Source of the DNA: a virus
Virus record (IMG/VR): IMGVR_UViG_3300042463_000672
Location: 1 to 30,658 of that record
DNA length: 30,658 nucleotides
Direction: 5' to 3' (one strand)
The notes beneath the pieces were generated by a model. That model worked only from the letters and a program-made list of their open reading frames with translations. It did not search any database and was not told where the DNA came from. The position numbers were made by a program, and so were the translations under genes. Shown here piece after piece: positions 21,980 through 28,798 of the stretch (within the stretch, counting starts at the first letter, position 1; every line of letters begins with the position of its first letter).

Positions 21980-22390
21980 ATGAAACAAAGTGCAGGAATT
22001 ATTGTGAAAGTAAATGATAAATGTTTGGTTTGTAAGAGAACTGCTGAGATTAATGAACCATCAAAGTGGGCAATACCTATGGGTGGAATAGAAGAAGGTG
22101 AAGACCCAAAGGATGCTGCGTATAGAGAGTTCTATGAGGAGATGGGTGTTCCAGTTGAAGAAGATATTAAACCTTTGGGTAAAATTAATCGTTATAACAA
22201 ATTAGGTGGAATAAAAACTATTCTACATGTGTTCCTTTTAAAGACTGATACCAAAATCATTCCTGATTTAGAGAATGCTATGGACGGTTTTGAACACACA
22301 GAATGTGCGTACATGACTTTAGAAGAAATTAAAAAACTTAATATGTCATCAGGTATTAAGGAAGTTTTAACTGATGTGTTAAATTTTTGA
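21980..22390 (+). CDS. Nudix hydrolase
   Basis: 136 aa. A perfect Nudix box G-x5-E-x7-REFYEEMGV spans about residues 35-57 (GGIEEGE, REFYEEMGV); it binds Mg2+ and hydrolyses nucleoside diphosphates linked to another moiety. The N-terminus 'SAGIIVKVNDKCLVCKR' and 'WAIPMGG' match the MutT-like fold. The substrate (8-oxo-dGTP, NADH, ADP-ribose, capped RNA or another) cannot be told. Divergent from the DUF192 gene, followed by the promoter region of the large RNA; no terminator is clear. Confidence 0.92.
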   Translation: MKQSAGIIVKVNDKCLVCKRTAEINEPSKWAIPMGGIEEGEDPKDAAYREFYEEMGVPVEEDIKPLGKINRYNKLGGIKTILHVFLLKTDTKIIPDLENAMDGFEHTECAYMTLEEIKKLNMSSGIKEVLTDVLNF

Positions 22391-22401
22391 TTTTTTTGAT
22401 A

Positions 22402-22408
22402 TATTTAT
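22402..22408 (+). promoter_or_regulatory. TATTTAT element upstream of the large RNA
   Basis: GATATATTTATTTGAC: the candidate late motif overlaps the -33 element of the first host-type promoter, so the RNA may be transcribed both early and late. Confidence 0.4.
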
Positions 22409-22439
22409 TTGACACTACGGAATATTCGCTGTAAGTTTG
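22408..22439 (+). promoter_or_regulatory. Host-type promoter P1: TTTG-N20-TAAGTTTG
   Basis: TTTG at 22408-22411 (as TTTGACA) and TAAGTTTG at 22432-22439. The 14-base GTAAGTTTGTAAAA around the -7 element is repeated exactly in P2. Confidence 0.75.
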
Positions 22440-22510
22440 TAAAAGATTTAACACTTATAGGAAATGAAAGATACTCGGTAGTTAAATCAAAAAAAAAGTT
22501 CACAAACTAC

Positions 22511-22541
22511 TTGACAGAAAGAAAAAAAAGTCGTAAGTTTG
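22511..22541 (+). promoter_or_regulatory. Host-type promoter P2: TTG-N20-TAAGTTTG
   Basis: TTGACA at 22511-22516 and TAAGTTTG at 22534-22541, with the same 20-base spacing as P1. Transcription would start about 22546. Two tandem near-consensus promoters are typical of rRNA operons. Confidence 0.78.
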
Positions 22542-22567
22542 TAAAACAAATCGGAAATGTCCGAGAC

Positions 22568-22578
22568 GTTCTTTGAAA
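22568..22578 (+). promoter_or_regulatory. boxA-like element in the RNA leader
   Basis: GTTCTTTGAAA lies just after the first hairpin of the transcript and resembles boxA antitermination sites (TGCTCTTTAACA in E. coli) and the leader of Bacteroidota rRNA operons. An untranslated RNA of this length would need protection from Rho. Confidence 0.45.
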
Positions 22579-23467
22579 CAAAAAGATTATCCATTCTCTG
22601 AGTAAGTCGTATTCCCGCCTTCGTGTGACGAATATGAGCACTGAAAAGAGATAAACGATAATGGGCCGTGTATGGTCCTTAAATAAACTACGAAAGTAGG
22701 ATAAAGTGGTCTCCCCCGTGTTGAGGAGACTGCGGTTTGAAACCCCGTAAGGGGAATTGAACTCAAGTACACAAGTGGGGTATCACCAAACCTTTAGTAC
22801 CGAGGATAACTTCGTAGGGAGAATGGTAGGGTGACCTGGCAAAGTAGATTGTCAGGTTGAGTTCGGAAGAACGATAAGAATAACCCATAGGAACTCTGTA
22901 AGAAATGTGACCATCCAGTTACACAATTGCGGGTCCCAATATGATAGAGGACTTAAAACCGAAAGGTAAGATGGAGAACGAGTGGTGTCGCTACTATCCT
23001 TAGAGATAACCTGCCAAGGGTCTTTATGAAGTAATCTTGAAATATGGAGGTGGGGACACTTCACGGAGTAGTTTAGTATTCTGTCGCTCAAAAGGAGACA
23101 GAGCTTATGTTGGACCACTACTCTGACACATCTACTACACAAACCTAACATTATTACAAAATAACAAAGGAAAAGTGTCCATCAGGTTTGAGTGAAAGGT
23201 GACTACATAGTAATGAGCCGTTCATTGCATACAGAGACCCCAAGTCAATGTGTATTGTTAAGAAAAACCTTTAGTCCCGCAAGGACGAACTGGGGTGGCA
23301 ACCTCGGAAAGAGTTAAGTATTGATAGAGTAATTCAAACCTCAAGGAGTGGTACACCTAAAATACCGTCACTAAGAAATATTACCCAAAAGGTGGTGGAT
23401 AAGAAGGGAAACAATAATCCTTCAAAAGTTTCTTAACATAAGCTGTAATCTCAGGCTTTTCTAATCT

Positions 23468-23492
23468 AACCTGTCAATTGATGGGTTTTTTT
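23468..23492 (+). terminator. Probable terminator of the large RNA
   Basis: AACC (23468-23471) pairs with GGTT near 23484-23487, followed by a run of seven Ts. The stem is short. The T-run also contains the TATTTAT element of the next gene. Confidence 0.45.
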
Positions 23493-23498
23493 ATTTAT
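23492..23498 (+). promoter_or_regulatory. TATTTAT element, 22 bases before 23514
   Basis: TTTTTATTTATAGATAC at the end of the RNA terminator precedes the 74-aa gene of the lysis region. Confidence 0.5.
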
Positions 23499-23513
23499 AG
23501 ATACTTATAAACT

Positions 23514-23738
23514 ATGACAATATTAGAAAATCTTAAAGAGGTATTACCATCATGGGCGGTGGTAAAACAAAAGGAACTACCATATAAGATGGAGTATGAG
23601 ATTAGACTTCAACCTACTTTGGATGAGGATGAACATTTTGCTTTAACACCAAAACTTAAGGAAGCTTGTCAGGGTAAGTTTATGGAAAGATACACTGTAG
23701 ATATTGGTGAACACTTTTATATTTATACAAAAAAGTAA
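23514..23738 (+). CDS. Hypothetical protein, 74 aa
   Basis: Small, mixed helix and strand protein (MTILENLKEVLPSWAVVKQK, then two strand pairs 'YKMEYEIRLQPTL' and 'RYTVDIGEHFYIYTKK'). No motif, signal or membrane segment is seen. It is transcribed with the membrane protein that starts 3 bases after its stop and probably with the endolysin region, from the TATTTAT element. Confidence 0.6.
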   Translation: MTILENLKEVLPSWAVVKQKELPYKMEYEIRLQPTLDEDEHFALTPKLKEACQGKFMERYTVDIGEHFYIYTKK

Positions 23739-23740
23739 TC

Positions 23741-23926
23741 ATGATACCTAAAGAGATTAAAGAATTAGTTAACAAATACCCAAACAATTATGAATTGGGT
23801 GAGGAAGTTAGAAAATATTATCACAAAAATAAACAGAAAGAAAATTTTAATTCTGGTGTTCTGTGGATAGGAATTTTATTCTTTTTTATATTTGCTTCAC
23901 TCTTGACTTGGATTATAACCGTTTAA
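23741..23926 (+). CDS. Small C-terminal-anchored membrane protein, holin candidate
   Basis: 61 aa. A charged N-terminal half (MIPKEIKELVNKYPNN, then EEVRKYYHKNKQKEN) is followed by one hydrophobic segment 'VLWIGILFFFIFASLLTWII' near the C-terminus. The gene sits directly before the GH19 endolysin, which has no signal peptide and so needs a holin; this position makes it the best holin candidate in the window. One membrane segment with N-in/C-out topology is unusual for holins but not unknown. Alternatively it could be an anchored accessory protein. Confidence 0.55.
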   Translation: MIPKEIKELVNKYPNNYELGEEVRKYYHKNKQKENFNSGVLWIGILFFFIFASLLTWIITV

Positions 23927-23943
23927 TTTCCTGACTTTAAACA

Positions 23944-23950
23944 TATTTAT
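23944..23950 (+). promoter_or_regulatory. TATTTAT element, 23 bases before 23967
   Basis: AACATATTTATAATAAAAT precedes the endolysin, a gene expected to be late. It is the strongest contextual link between the motif and late expression. Confidence 0.6.
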
Positions 23951-23966
23951 AATAAAATTATAAATT

Positions 23967-24800
23967 ATGTTACTAAAAGTTGGGTCTAAAGGAGAAGACG
24001 TTAAAAAACTCCAAGCAAAATTAGGTACCACCGCTGATGGAAGTTTCGGTCCTGGTACAGAAAAACTGGTTAAAGAATGGCAATCGGATAACGGACTAAC
24101 AGCTGACGGTATCGTTGGTGATGGTACTTGGTCTAAGATGTTCCCAACAACTCAACCAGTTCAAGTGGTTAAAGAAGATGTTGTTATCCCGACAAGTTCT
24201 GAGTTTAAATTACAAAATCTAAAAGGACATGTTCCTGACGCAGTAATTGCTCAAATCCCTGAAACTGCTAAAAAATTCAATATTACTAACCCATTAAGAT
24301 TAGCTCATTTCTTGGCTCAGTGTGGACACGAGTCAGGTGGGTTTAAAGCTGTTTCTGAGAACCTTAACTATTCTGCTGACGGACTTAAGAAAATCTTTGG
24401 TAAGTATTTCCCTGGTAACTTAAATGAGTCATACGCTCGTCAACCTGAAAAGATTGCTTCACGTGTTTATGGAAGTAGAATGGGTAATGGTGATGAGTCA
24501 ACAGGTGAAGGTTTCAAGTTCCGTGGAAGAGGTTACATCCAATTAACTGGTAAGAATAACTATACAAACTTCGCTAAGTTCATTGGTGAAGATACTGTGT
24601 CTAATCCTGATTTAGTTGCAACCAAATATCCTTTGGCATCTGCGGCGTTCTTCTTTGATTCAAATAAACTTTGGTCAATCTGTGATAAGGGTGCAGATGT
24701 TGCAACGGTCACGGCAGTTACCAAGAGAGTTAATGGTGGTACGATAGGTCTACCAGATAGAATAAAACACTTCAACGAGTATTATAACCTACTTAAATAA
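23967..24800 (+). CDS. Endolysin: peptidoglycan-binding domain plus GH19 muramidase/chitinase-type domain
   Basis: 277 aa. Residues 1-60 are a PG_binding_1 domain (VGSKGEDVKKLQAKLG, FGPGTEKLVKEWQ, GIVGDGTWSKM), then a linker to about 80. Residues about 85-277 are a GH19 domain: 'LRLAHFLAQCGHESGGFK' with the catalytic Glu122, 'EGFKFRGRGYIQLTGKNNY' (181-199) and 'AAFFFDSNKLW'. GH19 phage enzymes cleave the glycan chain of peptidoglycan. There is no signal peptide, so export depends on a holin, possibly the gene just upstream. Length and order fit GH19 phage endolysins. Terminated by the hairpin at 24804-24827. Confidence 0.93.
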   Translation: MLLKVGSKGEDVKKLQAKLGTTADGSFGPGTEKLVKEWQSDNGLTADGIVGDGTWSKMFPTTQPVQVVKEDVVIPTSSEFKLQNLKGHVPDAVIAQIPETAKKFNITNPLRLAHFLAQCGHESGGFKAVSENLNYSADGLKKIFGKYFPGNLNESYARQPEKIASRVYGSRMGNGDESTGEGFKFRGRGYIQLTGKNNYTNFAKFIGEDTVSNPDLVATKYPLASAAFFFDSNKLWSICDKGADVATVTAVTKRVNGGTIGLPDRIKHFNEYYNLLK

Positions 24801-24803
24801 TCT

Positions 24804-24827
24804 AAAACCCCTTGAAAAAGGGGTTTT
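24804..24827 (+). terminator. Rho-independent terminator
   Basis: AAAACCCCTT, GAAA tetraloop, AAGGGGTTTT and a T-run directly after the endolysin stop. Confidence 0.9.
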
Positions 24828-24830
24828 TTA

Positions 24831-24862
24831 TTTTACAATAAAGAAATTATTCACTATATTTG
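24831..24862 (+). promoter_or_regulatory. Host-type promoter (TTTT-N20-TATATTTG)
   Basis: TATATTTG at 24855-24862, with a weak -33 TTTT at 24831-24834. It drives the T9SS cargo gene with a leader of about 20 bases. Confidence 0.6.
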
Positions 24863-24888
24863 TATCACTAATTAAAAAATAAAAAAAT

Positions 24889-25941
24889 ATGAAAAAAATC
24901 AAATTATTTCTCTTAACTCTTTTTGCATTCATTGGAATGAGTGCATCATCACAAGTATTAACGTCTTTTAACGTTGATATAATTAACCTCGGAGGATGTC
25001 CATACACATTGTTCGGAAACTATTATGGAGGTGGTATTCAAGGTAGTATTACTTTAACACAACAACCTACAGGAAGTTATGTTGCAGTTGTACCAGCAAT
25101 TGATAGTCTAAATGTTAGTATCTGTGCAATTTATACTTCACCATGTTTAGGTGAGACTTGTATAAATGAAACAATATATCTTGGGTCAGGACAAGGTGTT
25201 CAGACATTTACGATAGTACTTCAAAACCAAGACTCAGATTTTGATGGGTTCATGGATAACATTGACTGTAATCCATTTGACCCATATATCTATCCAGGTG
25301 CACCTGAACTATGTTATGACGGTATTGATAACAACTGTGATGGTTTAATTGAGGCAATGCCGACAATTGATACTCTGTACTTTGTTCCTGATTCACTTGT
25401 ATCTGAACCAAACACTATTTACGTGGTTTACCAAGGTTCAAATACTGTAGAATGGGAATGGTTTTTTGGAAATGGAGGAAATGGGACGAGTTCAAACGAA
25501 CAATACCCAACCATTACATTCCCTACCTCAACGTTTACTTCACAAATGCTCCCGATTAACTTATACGCAATTTCCATTAATGGTTGTCAGGTTTATACTT
25601 CAATAAACTTTTCAATTGATAGTAATGGAGTTTGGACACCGGGTGGAATTTTAAATGATTATACCTTAAACGTTGTTCCTGAATTTATAATTGGGGTTGA
25701 AGAAACAATGACTAATAACGTTAAAGTTTGGCCAAACCCTGTGTTAGGTGTTGTTAATATTAATACACCTTCAAATAGTGGGATGTTAAGAATTATGTCT
25801 ATCGACGGAAGATGTGTCTATCAAGAAAAATATTTAACTAACAACATTCAGTTTGATTCTGAAATATTAAGTGACGGAACCTACGTTATTACTCTTACTG
25901 ACGATAGTGGTAAGTTTTATACAACAAGAATTATTAAATAA
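24889..25941 (+). CDS. Secreted protein with MopE-like metal motif and T9SS type A sorting domain
   Basis: 350 aa. Signal peptide [20 protein letters not shown] with a likely cut near residue 21. Residues about 115-153 carry '[13 protein letters not shown]' and '[18 protein letters not shown]', a calcium-type DxDxDG loop joined to the MopE putative metal-binding motif common in Bacteroidota surface proteins. Residues about 275-350 form a T9SS C-terminal sorting domain: '[14 protein letters not shown]', '[14 protein letters not shown]', '[23 protein letters not shown]'. The protein should be carried across the outer membrane by the host type IX system and anchored or released. It has its own promoter and terminator, so it looks like a cargo gene modifying the infected cell surface. 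Such a protein in a phage is unusual. Confidence 0.85.
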   Translation: MKKIKLFLLTLFAFIGMSASSQVLTSFNVDIINLGGCPYTLFGNYYGGGIQGSITLTQQPTGSYVAVVPAIDSLNVSICAIYTSPCLGETCINETIYLGSGQGVQTFTIVLQNQDSDFDGFMDNIDCNPFDPYIYPGAPELCYDGIDNNCDGLIEAMPTIDTLYFVPDSLVSEPNTIYVVYQGSNTVEWEWFFGNGGNGTSSNEQYPTITFPTSTFTSQMLPINLYAISINGCQVYTSINFSIDSNGVWTPGGILNDYTLNVVPEFIIGVEETMTNNVKVWPNPVLGVVNINTPSNSGMLRIMSIDGRCVYQEKYLTNNIQFDSEILSDGTYVITLTDDSGKFYTTRIIK

Positions 25942-25944
25942 TAA

Positions 25945-25968
25945 AATCCCCCTGAAACATGGGGGATT
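25945..25968 (+). terminator. Rho-independent terminator
   Basis: AATCCCCC (25945-25952) pairs with GGGGGATT (25961-25968), followed by an AT-rich stretch with TTTTT. Confidence 0.85.
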
Positions 25969-25986
25969 ATAATTTTTATATCGGAT

Positions 25987-26250
25987 ATGAAAATTAAAAT
26001 GGGGGTGGTTGAAAAACACCAATACGAAGGTGTTAGAGAATTTGAGGAAATTGACTTGGATAAGTTTCCGATTATTAAACAGTTTATGGATGTTAATCCA
26101 GATTGTACCGAACAGGAATTACTTTCTTATATTAAGAAGATTAAAGACGAAGAGTTCAAAAAATTCATAACAGAACTAAGTTGGAACTCTATCATTAAAG
26201 AAAACTTCAGTAAAAATAAAACTGAATTTAAAATAGAAATAGAGAAATGA
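25987..26250 (+). CDS. Hypothetical protein, 87 aa
   Basis: Not recognised. Acidic, helical protein with a short strand-rich start (MKIKMGVVEKHQYEG) and 'FKKFITELSWNSIIKEN' near the end. No signal or motif. Its stop overlaps the RmlB start as ATGA, so the two are coupled and this could be a small partner of that enzyme. Confidence 0.6.
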   Translation: MKIKMGVVEKHQYEGVREFEEIDLDKFPIIKQFMDVNPDCTEQELLSYIKKIKDEEFKKFITELSWNSIIKENFSKNKTEFKIEIEK

Positions 26251-27215
26251 ATATATTAATAACTGGTGGATTAGGTTTTATTGGTTCTAATTTTTATAAC
26301 ACCTTTAAAAAGAAATATCCTGACTATAATTTAGTTATCCTTGATAGTGGGACATATGCTGCTGATGAAAATAACATTGAAAATTTTAGAAGTTCTAGAA
26401 TAATCAAATTCAGTATTACTGAACGAGAAAGATTATTTAAGTTATTTGAAAATTACAAGTTTGACTCGGTAATACACTTTGCCGCTGAATCACATGTTGA
26501 TAACTCAATATTAAATCCGATGGAGTTTGTTCAAACAAATATTATTGGAACGTTGAATCTGTTGGATGCTTCAATTAAGTATGGTATTAAATTGTTCTAT
26601 CATATATCGACTGATGAGGTTTTCGGACATTTAGGTGCGGTGGGTTCTTTTGATGAGAAAACTGCTTATGACCCAAGAAGTCCTTATTCCGCATCGAAGG
26701 CATCATCCGACCACTTTGTTAGAGCGTACTACCACACTTATGGATTACCTGTTGTTATATCAAACTGTTCAAACAATTTTGGACCGAACCAACACCAAGA
26801 AAAATTAATTCCGACAATCATTAAAAGTATCCTCAATGGTGAACCAATACCAGTTTATGGTAACGGACAGAATGTTAGAGATTGGTTATATGTTCAGGAC
26901 CATGTGGATGCGATTGATATGATATTCCACAAAGGTAAGGTAGGTGAAACCTATTGTATCGGTGGACGTAATGAATTAAACAATTTAAGACTTGTTAGGT
27001 TGATTTGTGATAAGATTGATAATATTAAACAATGGGAACAGAACTCACAGGATTTAATTACATTTGTTGAAGATAGAAAAGGACATGACTTTAGATACTC
27101 TATTGATTCAACCAAAGTAAAAGAACAAATTGGGTGGGAACCTAAAGTTAATTTTGATGAAGGGTTAGACAGAACTATCGATTTTTATTTTAAAAAGTTT
27201 GGAAGTCAGGAATAG
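26247..27215 (+). CDS. rmlB: dTDP-glucose 4,6-dehydratase (RmlB-type SDR)
   Basis: 322 aa, extended short-chain dehydrogenase. NAD-binding GGLGFIGS (7-14), 'HFAAESHVDNS' (78-87), catalytic Thr122-Asp123-Glu124 in 'STDEVFG', Tyr147 and Lys151 in 'YSASKAS', and 'GNGQNVRDWLYVQDH', characteristic of RmlB. It converts dTDP-glucose to dTDP-4-keto-6-deoxyglucose, precursor of rhamnose and other deoxy sugars. E. coli RmlB is about 361 aa; this one is slightly short, mainly at loops. RmlA, RmlC and RmlD are not in the window, so the phage may feed host pathways or its own glycosylation genes at 1-4473. Coupled to the small gene upstream. Confidence 0.88.
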   Translation: MNILITGGLGFIGSNFYNTFKKKYPDYNLVILDSGTYAADENNIENFRSSRIIKFSITERERLFKLFENYKFDSVIHFAAESHVDNSILNPMEFVQTNIIGTLNLLDASIKYGIKLFYHISTDEVFGHLGAVGSFDEKTAYDPRSPYSASKASSDHFVRAYYHTYGLPVVISNCSNNFGPNQHQEKLIPTIIKSILNGEPIPVYGNGQNVRDWLYVQDHVDAIDMIFHKGKVGETYCIGGRNELNNLRLVRLICDKIDNIKQWEQNSQDLITFVEDRKGHDFRYSIDSTKVKEQIGWEPKVNFDEGLDRTIDFYFKKFGSQE

Positions 27216-27229
27216 TTTATCTATATTTG
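27198..27229 (+). promoter_or_regulatory. Host-type promoter TTTG-N20-TATATTTG
   Basis: TTTG at 27198-27201 and TATATTTG at 27222-27229, 4 bases before the ATG of the 86-aa gene. Confidence 0.7.
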
Positions 27230-27233
27230 TGTT

Positions 27234-27494
27234 ATGAAAGTAACATTAAACATCCAACACGAAAAATTCGGTAAAGTTTTAACAATGTCTTTTGTGGACG
27301 CAATACAGACAAAGTTATTTTTAAAACTTGTGAATGACGCTATTGATAACGGAGTCGCGTTCAGATACTTCAACGTGACTGACACATTAGTACATATTCC
27401 TAACAAGATTTTAGTTGAATCTTTAATCACAACTGAAATGGAGTTTGTGACATTTTCTGAACAAGTATTGGCTAAAGTAGGTGAGGTTAAATAG
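27234..27494 (+). CDS. Hypothetical protein, 86 aa
   Basis: A compact mixed alpha/beta protein: strand 'KVTLNIQHEKFGKVLTMSF', helix 'DAIQTKLFLKLVNDAID', strands 'AFRYFNVTDTLVHIPN', and a final helix 'FSEQVLAKVGE'. No family is recognised. Directly behind a near-consensus host-type promoter and followed by a terminator, so it is an independent, probably early gene. Confidence 0.65.
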   Translation: MKVTLNIQHEKFGKVLTMSFVDAIQTKLFLKLVNDAIDNGVAFRYFNVTDTLVHIPNKILVESLITTEMEFVTFSEQVLAKVGEVK

Positions 27495-27537
27495 TCTTTG
27501 TTAGACAAAGTGGTGGACCAACTTCCGGGTTGGGCTC

Positions 27538-27563
27538 AAAAGGGAACATTAGTGTTCCCTTTT
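27538..27563 (+). terminator. Rho-independent terminator
   Basis: AAAAGGGAACA (27538-27548), loop TTAG, TGTTCCCTTTT (27553-27563) and T-run. It is preceded by two smaller hairpins between 27494 and 27532 (TTTGT/ACAAA and CCAAC/GTTGG). Confidence 0.9.
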
Positions 27564-27576
27564 TTCTTTTTATTTG

Positions 27577-27583
27577 TATTTAT
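27577..27583 (+). promoter_or_regulatory. TATTTAT element, 23 bases before 27600
   Basis: TTGTATTTATATATAAAAC heads the three-gene tagged cassette 27600-29847. Confidence 0.55.
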
Positions 27584-27599
27584 ATATAAAACTATAGTT

Positions 27600-27917
27600 A
27601 TGTCAAAAATTATAATCACAGAAGAACAACTTCAAAAATTAAAAAAAGCTTTATCTGAAAATACTGAGACTATTAAAGAAGATAAAGATGGTAATTATAT
27701 GGCTAAGCAACAACTTTTTACCATTGGTACTTTAGCATTACAAATGTGGGAGATTTTAGAAGATGACGAACAGTTGGATGACTGGATGGAATCTAAAATT
27801 GCGCAATCTGAACAATCAATCGTTTCAGTGGTTAAAGCTTACATGTATGACGAAGTAGTTGATGATATGAAAGGTATGGAAACTTTAAACTACAATGATA
27901 TTGTAATTGGTAAGTAA
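27600..27917 (+). CDS. Tagged small helical protein
   Basis: 105 aa from ATG 27600; an in-frame extension to 27498 crosses the terminator and is rejected. The tag MSKIIITEEQLQKLKKALSE is nearly identical in its first half to that of the zincin at 28798 (KIIITEEQ), with a candidate cleavage site 'LSE|N'. The body is acidic and helical (TLALQMWEILEDDEQLDDWMESKIAQ split over two helices). No enzyme motif. It could be a scaffold-like or binding protein in the head. The stop overlaps the next start (TAATG), beginning an overlapping three-gene cassette. Confidence 0.7.
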   Translation: MSKIIITEEQLQKLKKALSENTETIKEDKDGNYMAKQQLFTIGTLALQMWEILEDDEQLDDWMESKIAQSEQSIVSVVKAYMYDEVVDDMKGMETLNYNDIVIGK

Positions 27918-28798
27918 TGAAAAAGAAAAAACTTATAACTGAAGAGGTCAAAAATAAATTTTACCTATATAATCCTATACCTATTGTTAAGCAGGAGGCG
28001 GTTATTGTTATTCAAGACATTCTAAAAAGTCGCAATTTGAATTTTGAATGGGGGGAAAATGTTGATTTAAATACTTTTGATGTAGTTAACCGAATGAGGT
28101 TTAAAGATTATATCAATCGTGTTATTAAGTATAAAGAGATTAGAGGACATGCGATTGAAGGATTGATGGCTGGTTTATTTGGAGGAATTCTTAATGAAAG
28201 TAAAAGTGGGGTATGGGATTATGAAATCAGACAAGGACAAGTTGAACAGAAATTTTTAAATAGTAGTGAAGAAAGTCCGTCAATAGGTGGTTTTACAAAT
28301 GCTTTAAATAGTTTAGGGTCAGACGCAGTTATAGATATTAAAAATACTATATCAAAATATGATATGACAGGAACCAATTTATTTTTGATAAATGACGATA
28401 GTTTGACTGAATATAAGAAAGAAATTTTAAGAAAGATACTTGTTGATATTACATGTATTACATTTGATTCTAATGATAGATTAAAGACATATTATTTAAC
28501 AAAAGAAAACGCTGTCGAATTATTTTCAGATGCTAATAACATAAGAAAACCAAGAAAATTAAGTTCCAATGAGTTAAGGGCTTCTTCTGATGTTTTTATT
28601 AATGGAGGAAATTCTTTTGATATTATTAAAGCGAAAGTAAAACCGGAAGAATATAAAGAATATATTGAGGTGACCCAAAGAGATATAGAAGTTGCAAAGA
28701 TTTTTGGACCTTATGGTGGAAAAATTAGACCTGATATTTTAAATTGGATACAACAAAATAAAGATGAATTTAAAAATTTGGTTAATACATTGTTATAA
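27917..28798 (+). CDS. Tagged PD-(D/E)XK nuclease-like protein
   Basis: 293 aa. Short tag-like start MKKKKLITEEVKNKF (candidate cut after 'ITE'). Residues 76-113 carry the signature of the PD-(D/E)XK fold: Glu81 in 'GHAIEGLMAGLFGG' on the first helix, Asp101 in 'GVWDYEI' on a strand, and Glu110-Gln-Lys112 in 'VEQKF' on the next strand. These would bind Mg2+ and cut phosphodiester bonds. 'SPSIGGF' follows. The C-terminal half is unrecognised. Placed between two tagged genes with 1-base overlaps. If packaged, it could attack host or competing DNA at infection (inference). Alternatively it is a structural relative without activity. Confidence 0.6.
   Translation: MKKKKLITEEVKNKFYLYNPIPIVKQEAVIVIQDILKSRNLNFEWGENVDLNTFDVVNRMRFKDYINRVIKYKEIRGHAIEGLMAGLFGGILNESKSGVWDYEIRQGQVEQKFLNSSEESPSIGGFTNALNSLGSDAVIDIKNTISKYDMTGTNLFLINDDSLTEYKKEILRKILVDITCITFDSNDRLKTYYLTKENAVELFSDANNIRKPRKLSSNELRASSDVFINGGNSFDIIKAKVKPEEYKEYIEVTQRDIEVAKIFGPYGGKIRPDILNWIQQNKDEFKNLVNTLL

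Larger units (their letters stand above)
22546..23492 (+). ncRNA. Large structured non-coding RNA candidate (about 0.95 kb)
   Basis: No plausible gene is on either strand between 22391 and 23513. The segment is richer in G and C than its surroundings and full of hairpins: TCGG/CCGA (22551-22564), GGGCC/GGTCC (22663-22678), CTAC-GAAA-GTAG (22688-22699), GTCTCC/GGAGAC (22709-22730), CCCC-GTAA-GGGG (22743-22754), ACCTG/CAGGT (22834-22857), GTTC-GGAA-GAAC (22861-22872), TGTGAC/GTTACA (22906-22923), ACC-GAAA-GGT (22958-22967), GTCC/GGAC (23274-23286), GGGGT/ACCTC (23292-23305). A long-range helix GGACACTT/AAGTGTCC (23054-23061 with 23173-23180) encloses GAGTAGT/ACTACTC and CTGTC/GACAG. Several loops are GNRA or GNRA-like. 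Size and phage context resemble the giant ornate RNAs GOLLD and ROOL, but I cannot match it to either. It does not read as 16S, 23S, RNase P, tmRNA or group I/II intron. Confidence 0.78.

Noticed and set aside
22925-22933. AATTGCGGG, similar to the conserved P element of group I introns
   Set aside because: The matching downstream core elements (such as AGACTA) are not present in the right order, and no split gene flanks the region.
22587-23151. Minus-strand open frames of 61 and 99 codons inside the large RNA
   Set aside because: Composition is unlike the other proteins (many Ser, Cys, Arg, Pro), there is no upstream signal, and the plus strand has strong RNA structure and promoters here.
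23215-23221. GAGCCGT, like the start of group II intron domain V
   Set aside because: The complementary 3' strand (ACGGTTC) is missing, and no reverse transcriptase gene or exon boundary is seen.
27498-27599. N-terminal extension of the tagged 105-aa protein
   Set aside because: It would translate across a strong terminator; the tag MSKIIITEEQ and the promoter spacing fix the start at 27600.
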